Shown here: piece by piece, positions 1 to 6,552 of the stretch | Layout of the letters: each line of letters begins with the position of its first letter | Numbering within the stretch: position 1 is the first letter of the stretch | NCBI GenBank assembly: GCA_014376885.1 | Contig: JACMQR010000393.1 | Coordinates: 1-9,184, forward strand | Reading direction: 5' to 3' | Source: Polaromonas sp. | Lineage (GTDB): Bacteria > Pseudomonadota > Gammaproteobacteria > Burkholderiales > Burkholderiaceae_C | DNA length: 9,184 nt | Translations under genes and position numbers: made by a program | Notes under the pieces: generated by a model | The model's database searches: none | The model's input: the letters and a program-made list of their open reading frames with translations, nothing else | What the model was told of the DNA's origin: nothing

Positions 1-617
1 CGGTCGGCCAGCACTTTTTTTACCGAAGGACGCTCGCTGATCATGCGGATATAGGGCTTGTAGTCGATGCTTGAGGCCAGCAGCAGATCTTCTCCCAGCA
101 CCGCCCGAGTGGCCATGCCCACCAGCGGCAGGCTGGCAAAGGCCGCGCAGTCGGCCTGGGTGAACTGGTCGCCGGCCACGAACGGCGAAAACTTGGCCAG
201 TGCCTTGAAGGCCGGAATGTTCTTTTCAAGCTGCTTGCGCACCCGGTCCTTCAGGCCGTCGCTGACCGTGCCGCCGAAAAAAGCCTGGCCGTACAGCTCG
301 CGCGCGACCAGTTCCAGGTGCAGCTCGATGAAGGTGATGAGCTCGCGGACCTTGGCGGCGGCAAACGGGTCGGCGGGCAGCAGCGCCGGCGCCGGATGCG
401 CGGCTTCGATGTATTCCATGATGGCCTGGCTTTCGCACAGGCTGCCTTGCGGCGTACGCAGGAACGGCACCTTGCCCAGCGGCGATGCGGCCAGCGCGGC
501 GGCGTCGGAAATCGGCAGGGTTGCCACCTCTTCGGCAAACGGCACGTCTTTTTCAAGCAGCGCCAGCTTGACCTTGTTGTAGTAGTTCGATATCGGAAAG
601 CCGCAAAGGGTAAGCAT
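1..617 (-). CDS. Glutathione S-transferase family protein, C-terminus cut by window edge
   Basis: This is a cytosolic glutathione transferase. Starting from ATG at 617, 205 codons are open to the left edge without a stop; family members are about 210-220 aa, so only the last few residues are missing. Visible: an N-terminal thioredoxin-like domain (about 1-75) opening LTLCGFPISNYYNK, with Cys5 and Ser10 as candidate glutathione-activating residues; VPF with the family cis-proline at 51; and the glutathione gamma-glutamyl contact Glu62-Ser63 in CESQAIMEY. The helical C-terminal domain carries the N-capping box T153-x-x-D156. An AAGGAG ribosome site (627-632) lies 9 nt before the start. It follows the Bug gene by 222 nt on the same strand, so it may have its own promoter. 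Substrate is unknown; nothing ties it to the itaconate-like cluster. Confidence 0.9.
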   Translation of the reverse strand, partial: MLTLCGFPISNYYNKVKLALLEKDVPFAEEVATLPISDAAALAASPLGKVPFLRTPQGSLCESQAIMEYIEAAHPAPALLPADPFAAAKVRELITFIELHLELVARELYGQAFFGGTVSDGLKDRVRKQLEKNIPAFKALAKFSPFVAGDQFTQADCAAFASLPLVGMATRAVLGEDLLLASSIDYKPYIRMISERPSVKKVLAD

Positions 618-839
618 GAATGAAGTCTCCTTGAGTTGAACGGTCAGTTTAGGTGCAGCCGCGCCGGCGGCCTGCCACACCAGCGACAACCTTAAATCAC
701 CAGCGCCCGCGGGCCGGCCTCAGATCGGTTGTGCGGCGCAAGCGCCCAAGACGGCCAGAAATTTATTTTGATAGCTGACCCGGCCCGCTGCGCCTGCACC
801 AGCGGACCAAAGCGCTACAAAGCGGACGAGAAAATGCCT
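618..839. other. Gap between Bug gene and GST gene
   Basis: This 222-nt non-coding gap lies between two minus-strand genes. It holds the GST ribosome site, a degenerate intergenic repeat (758-820), and a weak GGCG-CAAG-CGCC hairpin (735-746) that is too short to call as a terminator. I see no convincing -35/-10 pair for the GST gene. Confidence 0.5.
758..820 (+). repeat. Degenerate intergenic repeat, copy A
   Basis: This non-coding stretch contains TTTTGATAGCTG, then TGCGCCTGCACCAGCGGAC, then AAAGCGCTACAAA. The central part resembles TGCGCTTGATGGGCGGAC in the gap at 4192-4249. From memory, elements of the form TTGATAGCTGCTTGCGC...AGCGCTAC are scattered between genes in Comamonadaceae genomes. 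Assignment to that family is from memory; the shared core inside this window is directly visible. Its role is unknown. Strand is nominal. Confidence 0.4.
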
Positions 840-1829
840 TCAGTCTGCGTAGACGCCGGCTTTCTTGATCACCGGCTCCCATTTGGCGATCTCCGCTTCC
901 AGGTGGCTTTTCAGGCCGCTGGCGCTGACCTTGTCCATGGGCACCACGTCCGAGCTCAGCTCGGTCAGGCGCTGCTTGACCATCGGGTCCTGCAGGGCCG
1001 TTTGCAGCGCGGCGGTGATCTTGTCGAGCGCCGGCTTGGGCGTGCCCTTGGGCGCGTACATGCCGTGCCAGACCTTGACCTCAAAGCCCTTCATGCCCTG
1101 CTCGTCGAGTGTCGGCACATTGGGCAGCACCGCCAGCCGCTTGAGCGTGGTGACGCCGAACACCTTGACGCGGCCGTCCTTGATCATCGGCACGGTCTGG
1201 GTGGTCTGGTCGCACAGCAGGTCGACCTGGCCGCCGAGCAGGTCGTTCATGGCCGGGCCGGTGCCCTTGTACGGCACGGTGGTGAGCTCGGCGCCCAGCT
1301 GGGTCATGAACAGCAGGCCGCACAGGTGCGACACCGCGCCCAGCCCGGCGTTGGCCAGCGACACCTTGTTCGGGTTGGCCTTGATGTAGGCCTGCAGCTC
1401 GGGCAGGGTGTTGGCCGGAAAGTCCTTGCGCCCGAGCAGCGTCATCGGCACGTCGACCACCTGGCCGATGTACTCGAAGTCCTTCAGCGGATCAAAAGTC
1501 AGCTTTTTGTACAGCGCCGGTGCGGTGGACATGCCCATGTGGTGGATGAAGATGGTGTAGCCGTTGGGCGCGGCGCGCGCCACCTTGGCCGCAGCAATGG
1601 TGCCGCCGGCGCCCACCGCGTTTTCCACCAGCACCGTCTGGCCGAGCGACTTGCCCATGGGAATGGCGATCATGCGCGCCACCACATCGGTCGGGCCGCC
1701 GGCCGCGAACGGCACGATCAGCGACACCGGCCGGTCGGGGAACGGCGCCTGTGCGAAGGCGCTGGTCGCCAGGCTGGCCGCGAGCGCCACCATCGAGGCC
1801 AGGGGCGCGGCCTTGAATTTGAACTTCAT
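840..1829 (-). CDS. Bug/TctC-family tripartite tricarboxylate transporter substrate-binding protein
   Basis: This 329-aa periplasmic solute-binding protein is of the Bug (TctC) type, a family that binds small carboxylates. ATG at 1829 is chosen because AAGGAG (1835-1840) sits 5 nt upstream and it gives a clean signal peptide: a Lys-rich start, a hydrophobic core, and cleavage at about AFA|QA (26/27). An in-frame extension to 1901 would bury the signal. Family marks are FPDRPV at the mature N-terminus, the ligand loop FAAGGPTD (41-48), VENAVGAGG (68-76), PNGYT (88-92), VPYKGTGPAMNDLLGGQVD in the second half, and VPTLDEQG. Length is normal. No TctA/TctB membrane genes are in the window, which is usual for orphan Bug genes in Burkholderiales. 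It follows the CitE-type gene by 102 nt, suggesting the same operon and a ligand that is the pathway substrate, possibly itaconate or a relative. The ligand is inference. Confidence 0.93.
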   Translation of the reverse strand: MKFKFKAAPLASMVALAASLATSAFAQAPFPDRPVSLIVPFAAGGPTDVVARMIAIPMGKSLGQTVLVENAVGAGGTIAAAKVARAAPNGYTIFIHHMGMSTAPALYKKLTFDPLKDFEYIGQVVDVPMTLLGRKDFPANTLPELQAYIKANPNKVSLANAGLGAVSHLCGLLFMTQLGAELTTVPYKGTGPAMNDLLGGQVDLLCDQTTQTVPMIKDGRVKVFGVTTLKRLAVLPNVPTLDEQGMKGFEVKVWHGMYAPKGTPKPALDKITAALQTALQDPMVKQRLTELSSDVVPMDKVSASGLKSHLEAEIAKWEPVIKKAGVYAD

Positions 1830-1920
1830 CTTGTCTCCTTGTTGTGTCTGCAGGTTGCCTTGAAAAATCGTCGCCGGTTTAGCTCCTGACTTTGCCGCCA
1901 TTCGGGCTGGCGCACCACCC

Positions 1921-1931
1921 GGGGAAACCCC
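1921..1931 (-). other. Small post-stop hairpin between CitE-type and Bug genes
   Basis: GGGG-TTT-CCCC lies immediately after the CitE-type stop codon on the minus strand. Four GC pairs with a 3-nt loop and no T-run make it too weak for a terminator. It could mark an mRNA 3'-end stabiliser or simply be chance in GC-rich DNA. Confidence 0.2.
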
Positions 1932-2792
1932 TCAGCGCGCGGCCTGCGCCAGCGTACGCAGTGCCAGGCGCAGCACCGGCGCGTCCACCATGCGGCCGTC
2001 CAGGCTGAACACGCCGCCGCCAGCCTCGGCAAACGCCGCCTGCACCCGCCGGGCCCAGTCGAGTTCTGGCGCGCTCGGCGCGAACGCGACATTGACCGGG
2101 GCCGCCTGCGCCGGATGGATGCACAGCTTGCCGCCAAAGCCGCCGCGCCGGCTGCGCGCCGCGTCCAGACTGAGCTGCGCCGTGTCCTGCGTGCCGGGCG
2201 AAATGCCGTCCACCGGCGCGGCCAGGCCGGCGCGTCGCGAGGCCAGGACCAGCGCCAGGCGCACTGGCACCAGCTCGGCCTCGTCAAGCCCGCAGGCCAG
2301 GCCGGCATCGGCCTGAAAGTCCAGATGGCCGAACGCCAGGCGCAGCACCTGCGAACTGGCGGCCAGCGCATCCAGCGCATCCAGCCCTGCCACCGACTCG
2401 ATCAGCGGCACCAGCGCACAGGCCGGGCCGGCGGCGGCGGCCACACCGGCCAGCACGGCTGGCGACTCGGCCTTGGACACCATCACCCCGGCCACGCCCC
2501 GGGCGCGCAGGGCGCGCAAGGCGGCCAGGTCATCGGCATGCCAGGGGGTGCCGGCCGCGTTGATGCGCACCAGCAGGCGGCCGCGCTGCGCGGCGTCCAG
2601 GCTGGCCGTGGCCAGCAGCAGGGCCTGGCGCGCCAGCAGCTTGTCGGCCGGCGCCACCGCGTCTTCCAGGTCGACAATGACTGCGTCCGCGCCGCAGGCC
2701 AGCGCCTTGGCATAGCGCTCGGGCCGGTTGGCAGGCACAAACAAAAACGAGCACGCCCGAGCCAGCGGCCCGGCCAAAGGGGAATCAAGCAT
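1932..2792 (-). CDS. HpcH/HpaI aldolase - citrate lyase beta (CitE-like) family; putative citramalyl-CoA lyase
   Basis: This 286-aa cytosolic TIM-barrel C-C lyase belongs to the CitE family. ATG at 2792 opens just before the family's FLFVPANRPERYAKAL block; longer in-frame starts only add Arg/Trp-rich residues read from the preceding gene. Visible: GADAVIVDLEDAV (34-46); LVRINAAGT with Arg76 (acyl/oxaloacetate contact); LIES with Glu132; FGHLDFQAD with Asp158; and GFGGKLCIHPAQ (218-229). The Arg, Glu and Asp positions match the Mg-binding and substrate residues known for CitE-like enzymes, with the same 26-residue Glu-Asp spacing. It overlaps the MmgE/PrpD stop by 8 nt (2785-2792), indicating translational coupling; its own ribosome site (AAGAG) is poor. 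With the hydratase upstream, the best guess is cleavage of citramalyl-CoA to acetyl-CoA and pyruvate (Ccl). Malyl-CoA or another 3-hydroxyacyl-CoA is possible; the family call is secure, the substrate is not. Confidence 0.9.
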   Translation of the reverse strand: MLDSPLAGPLARACSFLFVPANRPERYAKALACGADAVIVDLEDAVAPADKLLARQALLLATASLDAAQRGRLLVRINAAGTPWHADDLAALRALRARGVAGVMVSKAESPAVLAGVAAAAGPACALVPLIESVAGLDALDALAASSQVLRLAFGHLDFQADAGLACGLDEAELVPVRLALVLASRRAGLAAPVDGISPGTQDTAQLSLDAARSRRGGFGGKLCIHPAQAAPVNVAFAPSAPELDWARRVQAAFAEAGGGVFSLDGRMVDAPVLRLALRTLAQAAR

Positions 2793-4170
2793 GGGCGTAA
2801 CTCTTTTCAGACTGGCCCAGCAGGTTACCAACCACCGGCGCGCTGGCAATCTGCCACAGCGCGTCCACCGCAAGGCGCATTTCAGCAGCGCTCGCGCCGC
2901 CGCTGAACGCGGCCAGCCGCAGCGCCTTGGCAGTGATTTCCGCGCGGCTCAGCGTGTTGCCAGGATCGCCCTTGGGCTCGTCGACCCGGCCGTGCAGCAC
3001 GCGGCCGTCAACCGTATGGACCGTGACCTTGCCGATCCAGCGCTGCGGGTAGGCGGCATCGACCTCGGCGTCAAGCGCCATGCTCACCCGGCCTGCCAGG
3101 CTTTGCGTCGCGTCCTCATGGAAATGCCGGTCGAACTCGGCCAGCCCGGCCTGGCCAAACCGCGCCACCAGCGCCAGCACCGTGCCCATCGAGAATTTCG
3201 ACTGGTGCACTGTGGCCGGCCGCAACACCGGCCCGAGCACGTCGATGGCGCCCTGGTGCACCTGCGTGACAACGCGCTCCAGGTCGGCGGGCTGCAGGCT
3301 GTGGGCCTGAATGACCTGCAGCAGCGCGTCGGCCGCCGGGTGGGTGTGCCGGCACGAGGCGTGGTATTTGAACGAGGTTTCGGCCGTGGCCCAGCGGGTG
3401 CCAAGGCCGGCGGTGAGTTTTGCCGGGTCGGCGTCCTTTGACATGCCCGCCGCCAGGCCCTGCGGACCGTCCAGGATGTCGGCCGCGCCGGTAAAGCCGT
3501 CCTGCGCCAGGTAGGCCGACATCAGCCCGGCCGCCGCAGCGTGGGCGGTGTGCAGCTGCTTGCTGTCGGCGCCGGTGCGCAAGAACTCCCACAGGCCGGC
3601 CGACTGCGTGCCGGCCGAACCAAAGGCATGCTGCATCTGGCGCGCATCGAGCCCAAGCAGATGGCCTGCCGCCGCCGCCGCCGCCAGCGTGCCGGCCGTG
3701 CCGGTGGTGTGGAACACCTTGTAGTGCGAACGGCCCAGGAATTCGCCCACCCGGATGCCCACCTCGTAGCCGGCCACCGCCGCCGTGAGCAGCTGCCGGC
3801 CGCTGGCGCCGATGGCCTGCGCCACCGCCAGCGCCGCCGGGAACACCACCGTGGCCGGGTGGAACACCGAGCCGTTGTGCACATCGTCCTGCTCGGCCAC
3901 ATGCGAGGCCGCGGCGTTCGCCATGGCCGCCAGATAGGGACTGGTGCGGGCGCGGCTGACGACCACCTCGCTGGGGCCGGTGTGCGGCCCCATGGTCTGC
4001 GCAAAGCGGGTGATGCTGGCCACCGGGCGCGAGCCGTGGCCGGCCACGGCCGAGCCGAACCAGTCCACCAGCAGGTCTTCGGCGCGCCGCACCACCGGCG
4101 CGGGAATGGCGTCAAAACGCAGGCTGGCGACGAATTCGGCAAGCTGGGCGGTCGGGGATAGGCAATTCAT
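2785..4170 (-). CDS. MmgE/PrpD family protein
   Basis: This 461-aa cytosolic protein belongs to the family that includes 2-methylcitrate dehydratase (PrpD) and cis-aconitate decarboxylase. ATG at 4170 is preceded by GAGGA (4179-4183) with 8-nt spacing. Family blocks in order: a helical N-terminal segment; AEQDDVHNGSVFHPATVVFP (92-111) with acidic and histidine residues of the active-site region; GYEVGIRVG (134-142); FHTTGTAGTLAAAAAAGHL (153-171); KQLHTAHAAAAGLMSA (204-219); FKYHASCRHTHPAADAL (267-283); and KFSM (325-328). The smaller alpha/beta domain follows. Length is normal for the family and there is no sign of decay. It lies 169 nt after the acyl-CoA dehydrogenase and overlaps the CitE-type gene by 8 nt. 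A homologue sits at the same place in the P. aeruginosa itaconate locus as I recall it, where its reaction is not settled. Dehydration, isomerisation or decarboxylation of a branched tricarboxylate or dicarboxylate is possible. Confidence 0.92.
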   Translation of the reverse strand: MNCLSPTAQLAEFVASLRFDAIPAPVVRRAEDLLVDWFGSAVAGHGSRPVASITRFAQTMGPHTGPSEVVVSRARTSPYLAAMANAAASHVAEQDDVHNGSVFHPATVVFPAALAVAQAIGASGRQLLTAAVAGYEVGIRVGEFLGRSHYKVFHTTGTAGTLAAAAAAGHLLGLDARQMQHAFGSAGTQSAGLWEFLRTGADSKQLHTAHAAAAGLMSAYLAQDGFTGAADILDGPQGLAAGMSKDADPAKLTAGLGTRWATAETSFKYHASCRHTHPAADALLQVIQAHSLQPADLERVVTQVHQGAIDVLGPVLRPATVHQSKFSMGTVLALVARFGQAGLAEFDRHFHEDATQSLAGRVSMALDAEVDAAYPQRWIGKVTVHTVDGRVLHGRVDEPKGDPGNTLSRAEITAKALRLAAFSGGASAAEMRLAVDALWQIASAPVVGNLLGQSEKSYAHA

Positions 4171-4339
4171 GCAGGTGGTCCTCTTTTTTTAGTCAAATCG
4201 ACTTCTTGCGCTTGATGGGCGGACATTACCAGCTATTTATTCAGTAGCAAGACGCGGGTATTCAGGCCAACGGGAAAATACCGCCCGGCGCCGGCCAGGC
4301 CAAAAGCTGCCTAGCCCGCTGGGCGCAACGTGCAGGCGC
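4171..4339. other. Gap inside the cluster, between acyl-CoA dehydrogenase and MmgE/PrpD genes
   Basis: This 169-nt non-coding gap is by far the largest within the minus-strand cluster. It holds the MmgE/PrpD ribosome site, the second degenerate repeat (4192-4249) and a GC-rich stretch with short self-complementary pieces (GCCC-GCT-GGGC, 4314-4324) but no T-run terminator. It may carry a second promoter, or be the scar of a lost gene. Confidence 0.45.
4192..4249 (+). repeat. Degenerate intergenic repeat, copy B
   Basis: This stretch contains TTGCGCTTGATGGGCGGAC followed by ACCAGCTATTTATTCAGTAGC. The core resembles TGCGCCTGCACCAGCGGAC in copy A (758-820), and the ATAGCTG-like flank appears in opposite orientation. 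It looks like a worn member of the Comamonadaceae intergenic repeat class, an assignment made from memory. Strand is nominal. Confidence 0.45.
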
Positions 4340-5503
4340 TCAAAAGGACCGGGGAAGGCCCAGCTCATGCTCGGCCACATAGCTCAGGATCAGGTTGGTC
4401 GAGATCGGCGCGACCTGGTAGAGGCGGGTTTCGCGAAACTTGCGCTCGATGTCGTATTCGTTGGCAAAGCCAAAGCCGCCATGGAACTGGATGCAGGCGT
4501 TGGCCGCCTCCCACGACGCCTTGGCCGCCAGGTACTTGGCCATGTTCGCCTCGGCGCCGCAGGGCTGGCCGGCGTCAAACAGGGCACAGGCTTTGTAGCG
4601 CATCAGGTTGGCGGCCTCGATCTCGATGTAGGCCTCGGCGATCGGGAACTGCACCCCCTGGTTTTGCCCGATGGGCCGGCCGAACACCACCCGCTCGTTG
4701 ACGTATTTCGTCACCCGGTCGATGAACCAGTAGCCGTCGCCGATGCACTCGGCCGCGATCAGGGCGCGCTCGGCGTTCAGCCCGTCCAGGATGTACCTGA
4801 AGCCCTGGCCTTCGACGCCGATCAGGTTGTCCTCGGGAATCTCGAGATTCTCGAAGAACAGCTCGTTGGTCTCGTGGTTGACCATGTTGGCAATCGGCCG
4901 CACCGTCATGCCGGACTTCTCGGCCTGGCGCAGGTCGACCATGAAGATCGACATGCCTTCGCTTTTTTTCTTGACCTCGGCCAGCGGCGTGGTGCGCGCC
5001 AGCAAGATCATCCAGTCCGAATGCTGCACCCGCGAGATCCACACCTTCTGGCCGTTGACGACATAGCGGCCGTCCTTTTTCACGGCGGTGGTCTTGATCT
5101 TGGTGGTGTCGGTGCCGGTGCTCGGCTCGGTCACGCCCATCGACTGCAAACGCCATTCGCCGCGGGCGATCTTGGGCAGGTAAAAGTCCTTCTGAGCCTC
5201 GGAGCCATGGCGCAGCAGCGTGCCCATGTTGTACATCTGGCCGTGGCAGGCGCCCGAATTGCCGCCACTGCGGTTGATCTCCTCCATGACCACCGACGCC
5301 TCGGCCAGGCCCAGGCCGGAGCCGCCATAGGCCTGCGGAATCATCGCGGCCAGCCAGCCAGCCTGGGTCAGCGCCTTGACGAAGGCTTCCGGGTAGCCGC
5401 GCTCCGCGTCGATTTTGCGGTGGTAGTCGTCGGGAAATTCGGCGCACAGCGCGCGCACCGCGTCGCGGATGTCCTGGTACTGGTCGGTCTTGGTTTTGAT
5501 CAT
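4340..5503 (-). CDS. Acyl-CoA dehydrogenase family protein
   Basis: This 387-aa FAD enzyme is expected to oxidise an acyl-CoA at the alpha-beta bond, passing electrons to ETF. Domain order: N-terminal helical domain (about 5-118, with IPQAYGGSGLG at 55-65), beta domain with the flavin-contacting MGVTEPSTGTD (122-132) and VWISR (154-158), and C-terminal helical domain with RVVFGRPIGQNQGVQFPIAE (271-290) and QFHGGFGFANEY (339-350). The usual catalytic Glu of the C-terminal YEGT motif is absent; the equivalent stretch reads YQVAPISTN (362-370). Glu245 in LNAERALIAAE aligns by eye with the helix-G glutamate used by isovaleryl-CoA dehydrogenase (Glu254), so activity is likely retained. ATG at 5503 lies 30 nt after the hydratase stop; no clear ribosome site precedes it. 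Operon neighbours suggest a branched or dicarboxylic acyl-CoA such as methylsuccinyl-CoA; this is inference. Confidence 0.92.
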   Translation of the reverse strand: MIKTKTDQYQDIRDAVRALCAEFPDDYHRKIDAERGYPEAFVKALTQAGWLAAMIPQAYGGSGLGLAEASVVMEEINRSGGNSGACHGQMYNMGTLLRHGSEAQKDFYLPKIARGEWRLQSMGVTEPSTGTDTTKIKTTAVKKDGRYVVNGQKVWISRVQHSDWMILLARTTPLAEVKKKSEGMSIFMVDLRQAEKSGMTVRPIANMVNHETNELFFENLEIPEDNLIGVEGQGFRYILDGLNAERALIAAECIGDGYWFIDRVTKYVNERVVFGRPIGQNQGVQFPIAEAYIEIEAANLMRYKACALFDAGQPCGAEANMAKYLAAKASWEAANACIQFHGGFGFANEYDIERKFRETRLYQVAPISTNLILSYVAEHELGLPRSF

Positions 5504-5533
5504 GGTGTGGATGTGAAAAAAAGAAAATTCGCC

Positions 5534-6433
5534 TCAGGCCAGTTCGGCCGTGGCCTGCATGGTGAGCCAGCCTTCATGGTCCTGCGCCCATAGCCTGACG
5601 GATTTGCCGTCCGGCGACGGCTGGCCGTTGAGCCGGAACGGCTGCAGGTCGAACGTCGGCCGTACCGCCTTGAAGTCAAAACTTTTGACGAAGGCGTTGG
5701 GCAGCTGGCGGCGCAGCAGGTCCACCAGCAGCGTGGCAATCAGGGGGCCGTGCACGACCAGGCCCGGGTAGCCCTCGACGCCGGTCACATACTGGCGGTC
5801 GTAGTGGATGCGGTGGCCGTTGAAGGTCAGCGCCGAATAGCGAAACAGCAGCACATCGTCGGGGCAGACCTGGCGCTGCCAGGCCGCGCCGGGTTCGGCC
5901 GGCACGGGCGGCGGTGCCGGCTCGCCCGGCCGGGCGGCGGCGCGGTACACGATGTCGTGCTCTTCAAGCAAGGCCAGGCCCAGGGCGTTGTGCACCGCAT
6001 GCCCCACCTGCACAAACAGCAGGTCGCCGGTTCGGCCCGGTTTGTGCATGACCGACTCGATGCGGGACGTGCGCTGGACCGCATCGCCCACCCGCAGCGG
6101 ATTGCCCAGTGTCCAGTGCAGCCGCCCGCCCGCCCACATCCGGCGCGGCAAGGGCACGGGCGGCAGGAAGCCGCCGCGCCTGGCATGGCCGTCCGGGCCG
6201 AGCTCGCTCTGGCTCGGCTGCGGCAGGAAGTACAGCCAGTGCCACAGCGGCGGCAACGCCATGCCGGGCAGGGGCGCCGGATCGTCGCGGTCCAGCATGG
6301 CCGACAGCCCGCGCACCGGCGCGGCGGTGATCTGGTCGCTCAGGGTATCGGTGCGGCCGGTCCAGCCCTGCAAATGGGCCAGGGTGGCGACGTCAAATGT
6401 GCGCAGTTCTGGTTGTGTGGTGTTTTCAGTCAT
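5534..6433 (-). CDS. HTD2/MaoC-like (FAS1-like dehydratase) acyl-CoA hydratase; putative itaconyl-CoA or mesaconyl-CoA hydratase
   Basis: This 299-aa double hot-dog hydratase resembles the family holding mesaconyl-C4-CoA hydratase (Meh) and itaconyl-CoA hydratase (Ich). The N-terminal hot-dog half carries the family block [12 protein letters not shown] (61-72), then [18 protein letters not shown] (87-104). The C-terminal half carries the hydratase motif [12 protein letters not shown] (201-212), with His207, His210 and Asp212 as likely catalytic-site residues, and [15 protein letters not shown] (222-236). It is the first gene of the minus-strand cluster, with its start 119 nt from the divergent LysR start. 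ATG at 6433 is the only plausible start before the conserved region, yet no Shine-Dalgarno sequence precedes it, as if the leader were very short. Placed before a CitE-type lyase, it would make citramalyl-CoA by hydration. The family call is strong; itaconyl- versus mesaconyl-CoA cannot be decided from sequence. Confidence 0.87.
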   Translation of the reverse strand: MTENTTQPELRTFDVATLAHLQGWTGRTDTLSDQITAAPVRGLSAMLDRDDPAPLPGMALPPLWHWLYFLPQPSQSELGPDGHARRGGFLPPVPLPRRMWAGGRLHWTLGNPLRVGDAVQRTSRIESVMHKPGRTGDLLFVQVGHAVHNALGLALLEEHDIVYRAAARPGEPAPPPVPAEPGAAWQRQVCPDDVLLFRYSALTFNGHRIHYDRQYVTGVEGYPGLVVHGPLIATLLVDLLRRQLPNAFVKSFDFKAVRPTFDLQPFRLNGQPSPDGKSVRLWAQDHEGWLTMQATAELA

Positions 6434-6552
6434 TCTGGAGAAGATCAGAGTAGTTCATGATCACCCGGCCAGGCGCTGTGGGCAATCACTCATTTTAAAA
6501 CCAAGGCTTCTGAATTTACGAAGGCTCAGCCCAAAGCCGCTACCATCGGTCG
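6434..6552. promoter_or_regulatory. Divergent promoter/operator region between LysR and the catabolic cluster
   Basis: This 119-nt region between divergent starts is the classic site for LysR-type control. It is AT-richer than its surroundings (CATTTTAAAACC and TGAATTTACG). Visible candidates: two GATC words (6443-6446 and 6459-6462) around GAGTAGTTCAT, the palindrome TGATCA (6458-6463), and a direct repeat AAGGCT (6503-6508 and 6521-6526) spaced 18 nt. None is a textbook T-N11-A palindrome, so the operator is not assigned. Confidence 0.55.
6457..6485 (-). promoter_or_regulatory. Candidate sigma-70 promoter for the catabolic cluster
   Basis: Read on the minus strand: TTGCCC (6485-6480), a 17-nt spacer, then GATCAT (6462-6457). 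Each box matches 4 of 6 consensus bases. The implied start would give a leader of roughly 15-20 nt before the hydratase ATG, consistent with its lack of a ribosome site. This weak match is typical of activator-dependent promoters. Confidence 0.3.

Noticed and set aside
729..1889. A 386-codon plus-strand open frame opposite the Bug gene
   Set aside because: It is antisense to a clear Bug/TctC protein, is rich in His, Arg and Gln as expected of the reverse frame of GC-rich coding DNA, and shows no recognisable domain.
1830..1901. An N-terminal extension of the Bug protein to an ATG at 1901
   Set aside because: It would place 24 residues before a normal signal peptide and ignore the strong AAGGAG site just before the ATG at 1829.
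2793..2873. An N-terminal extension of the CitE-type lyase to an ATG at 2873
   Set aside because: The extra 27 residues are Arg/Trp-rich reading of the MmgE/PrpD 3' end, and the conserved family N-terminus begins only after the ATG at 2792.
2115..2906. A 263-codon plus-strand open frame spanning the CitE-type and MmgE/PrpD junction
   Set aside because: It crosses two well-supported minus-strand genes and reads as low-complexity Gln/Gly/His/Arg-rich sequence.
4367..5593. A 408-codon plus-strand open frame opposite the acyl-CoA dehydrogenase
   Set aside because: It is longer than the real gene but antisense to a complete, motif-bearing dehydrogenase. Its translation has no family features, so it is a high-GC shadow.
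6541..6546. TACCAT as a -10 box for the LysR gene with TTTACG (6515-6520) as -35
   Set aside because: The spacing is 20 nt and the box ends only 6 nt before the ATG, so I could not support it as a promoter.
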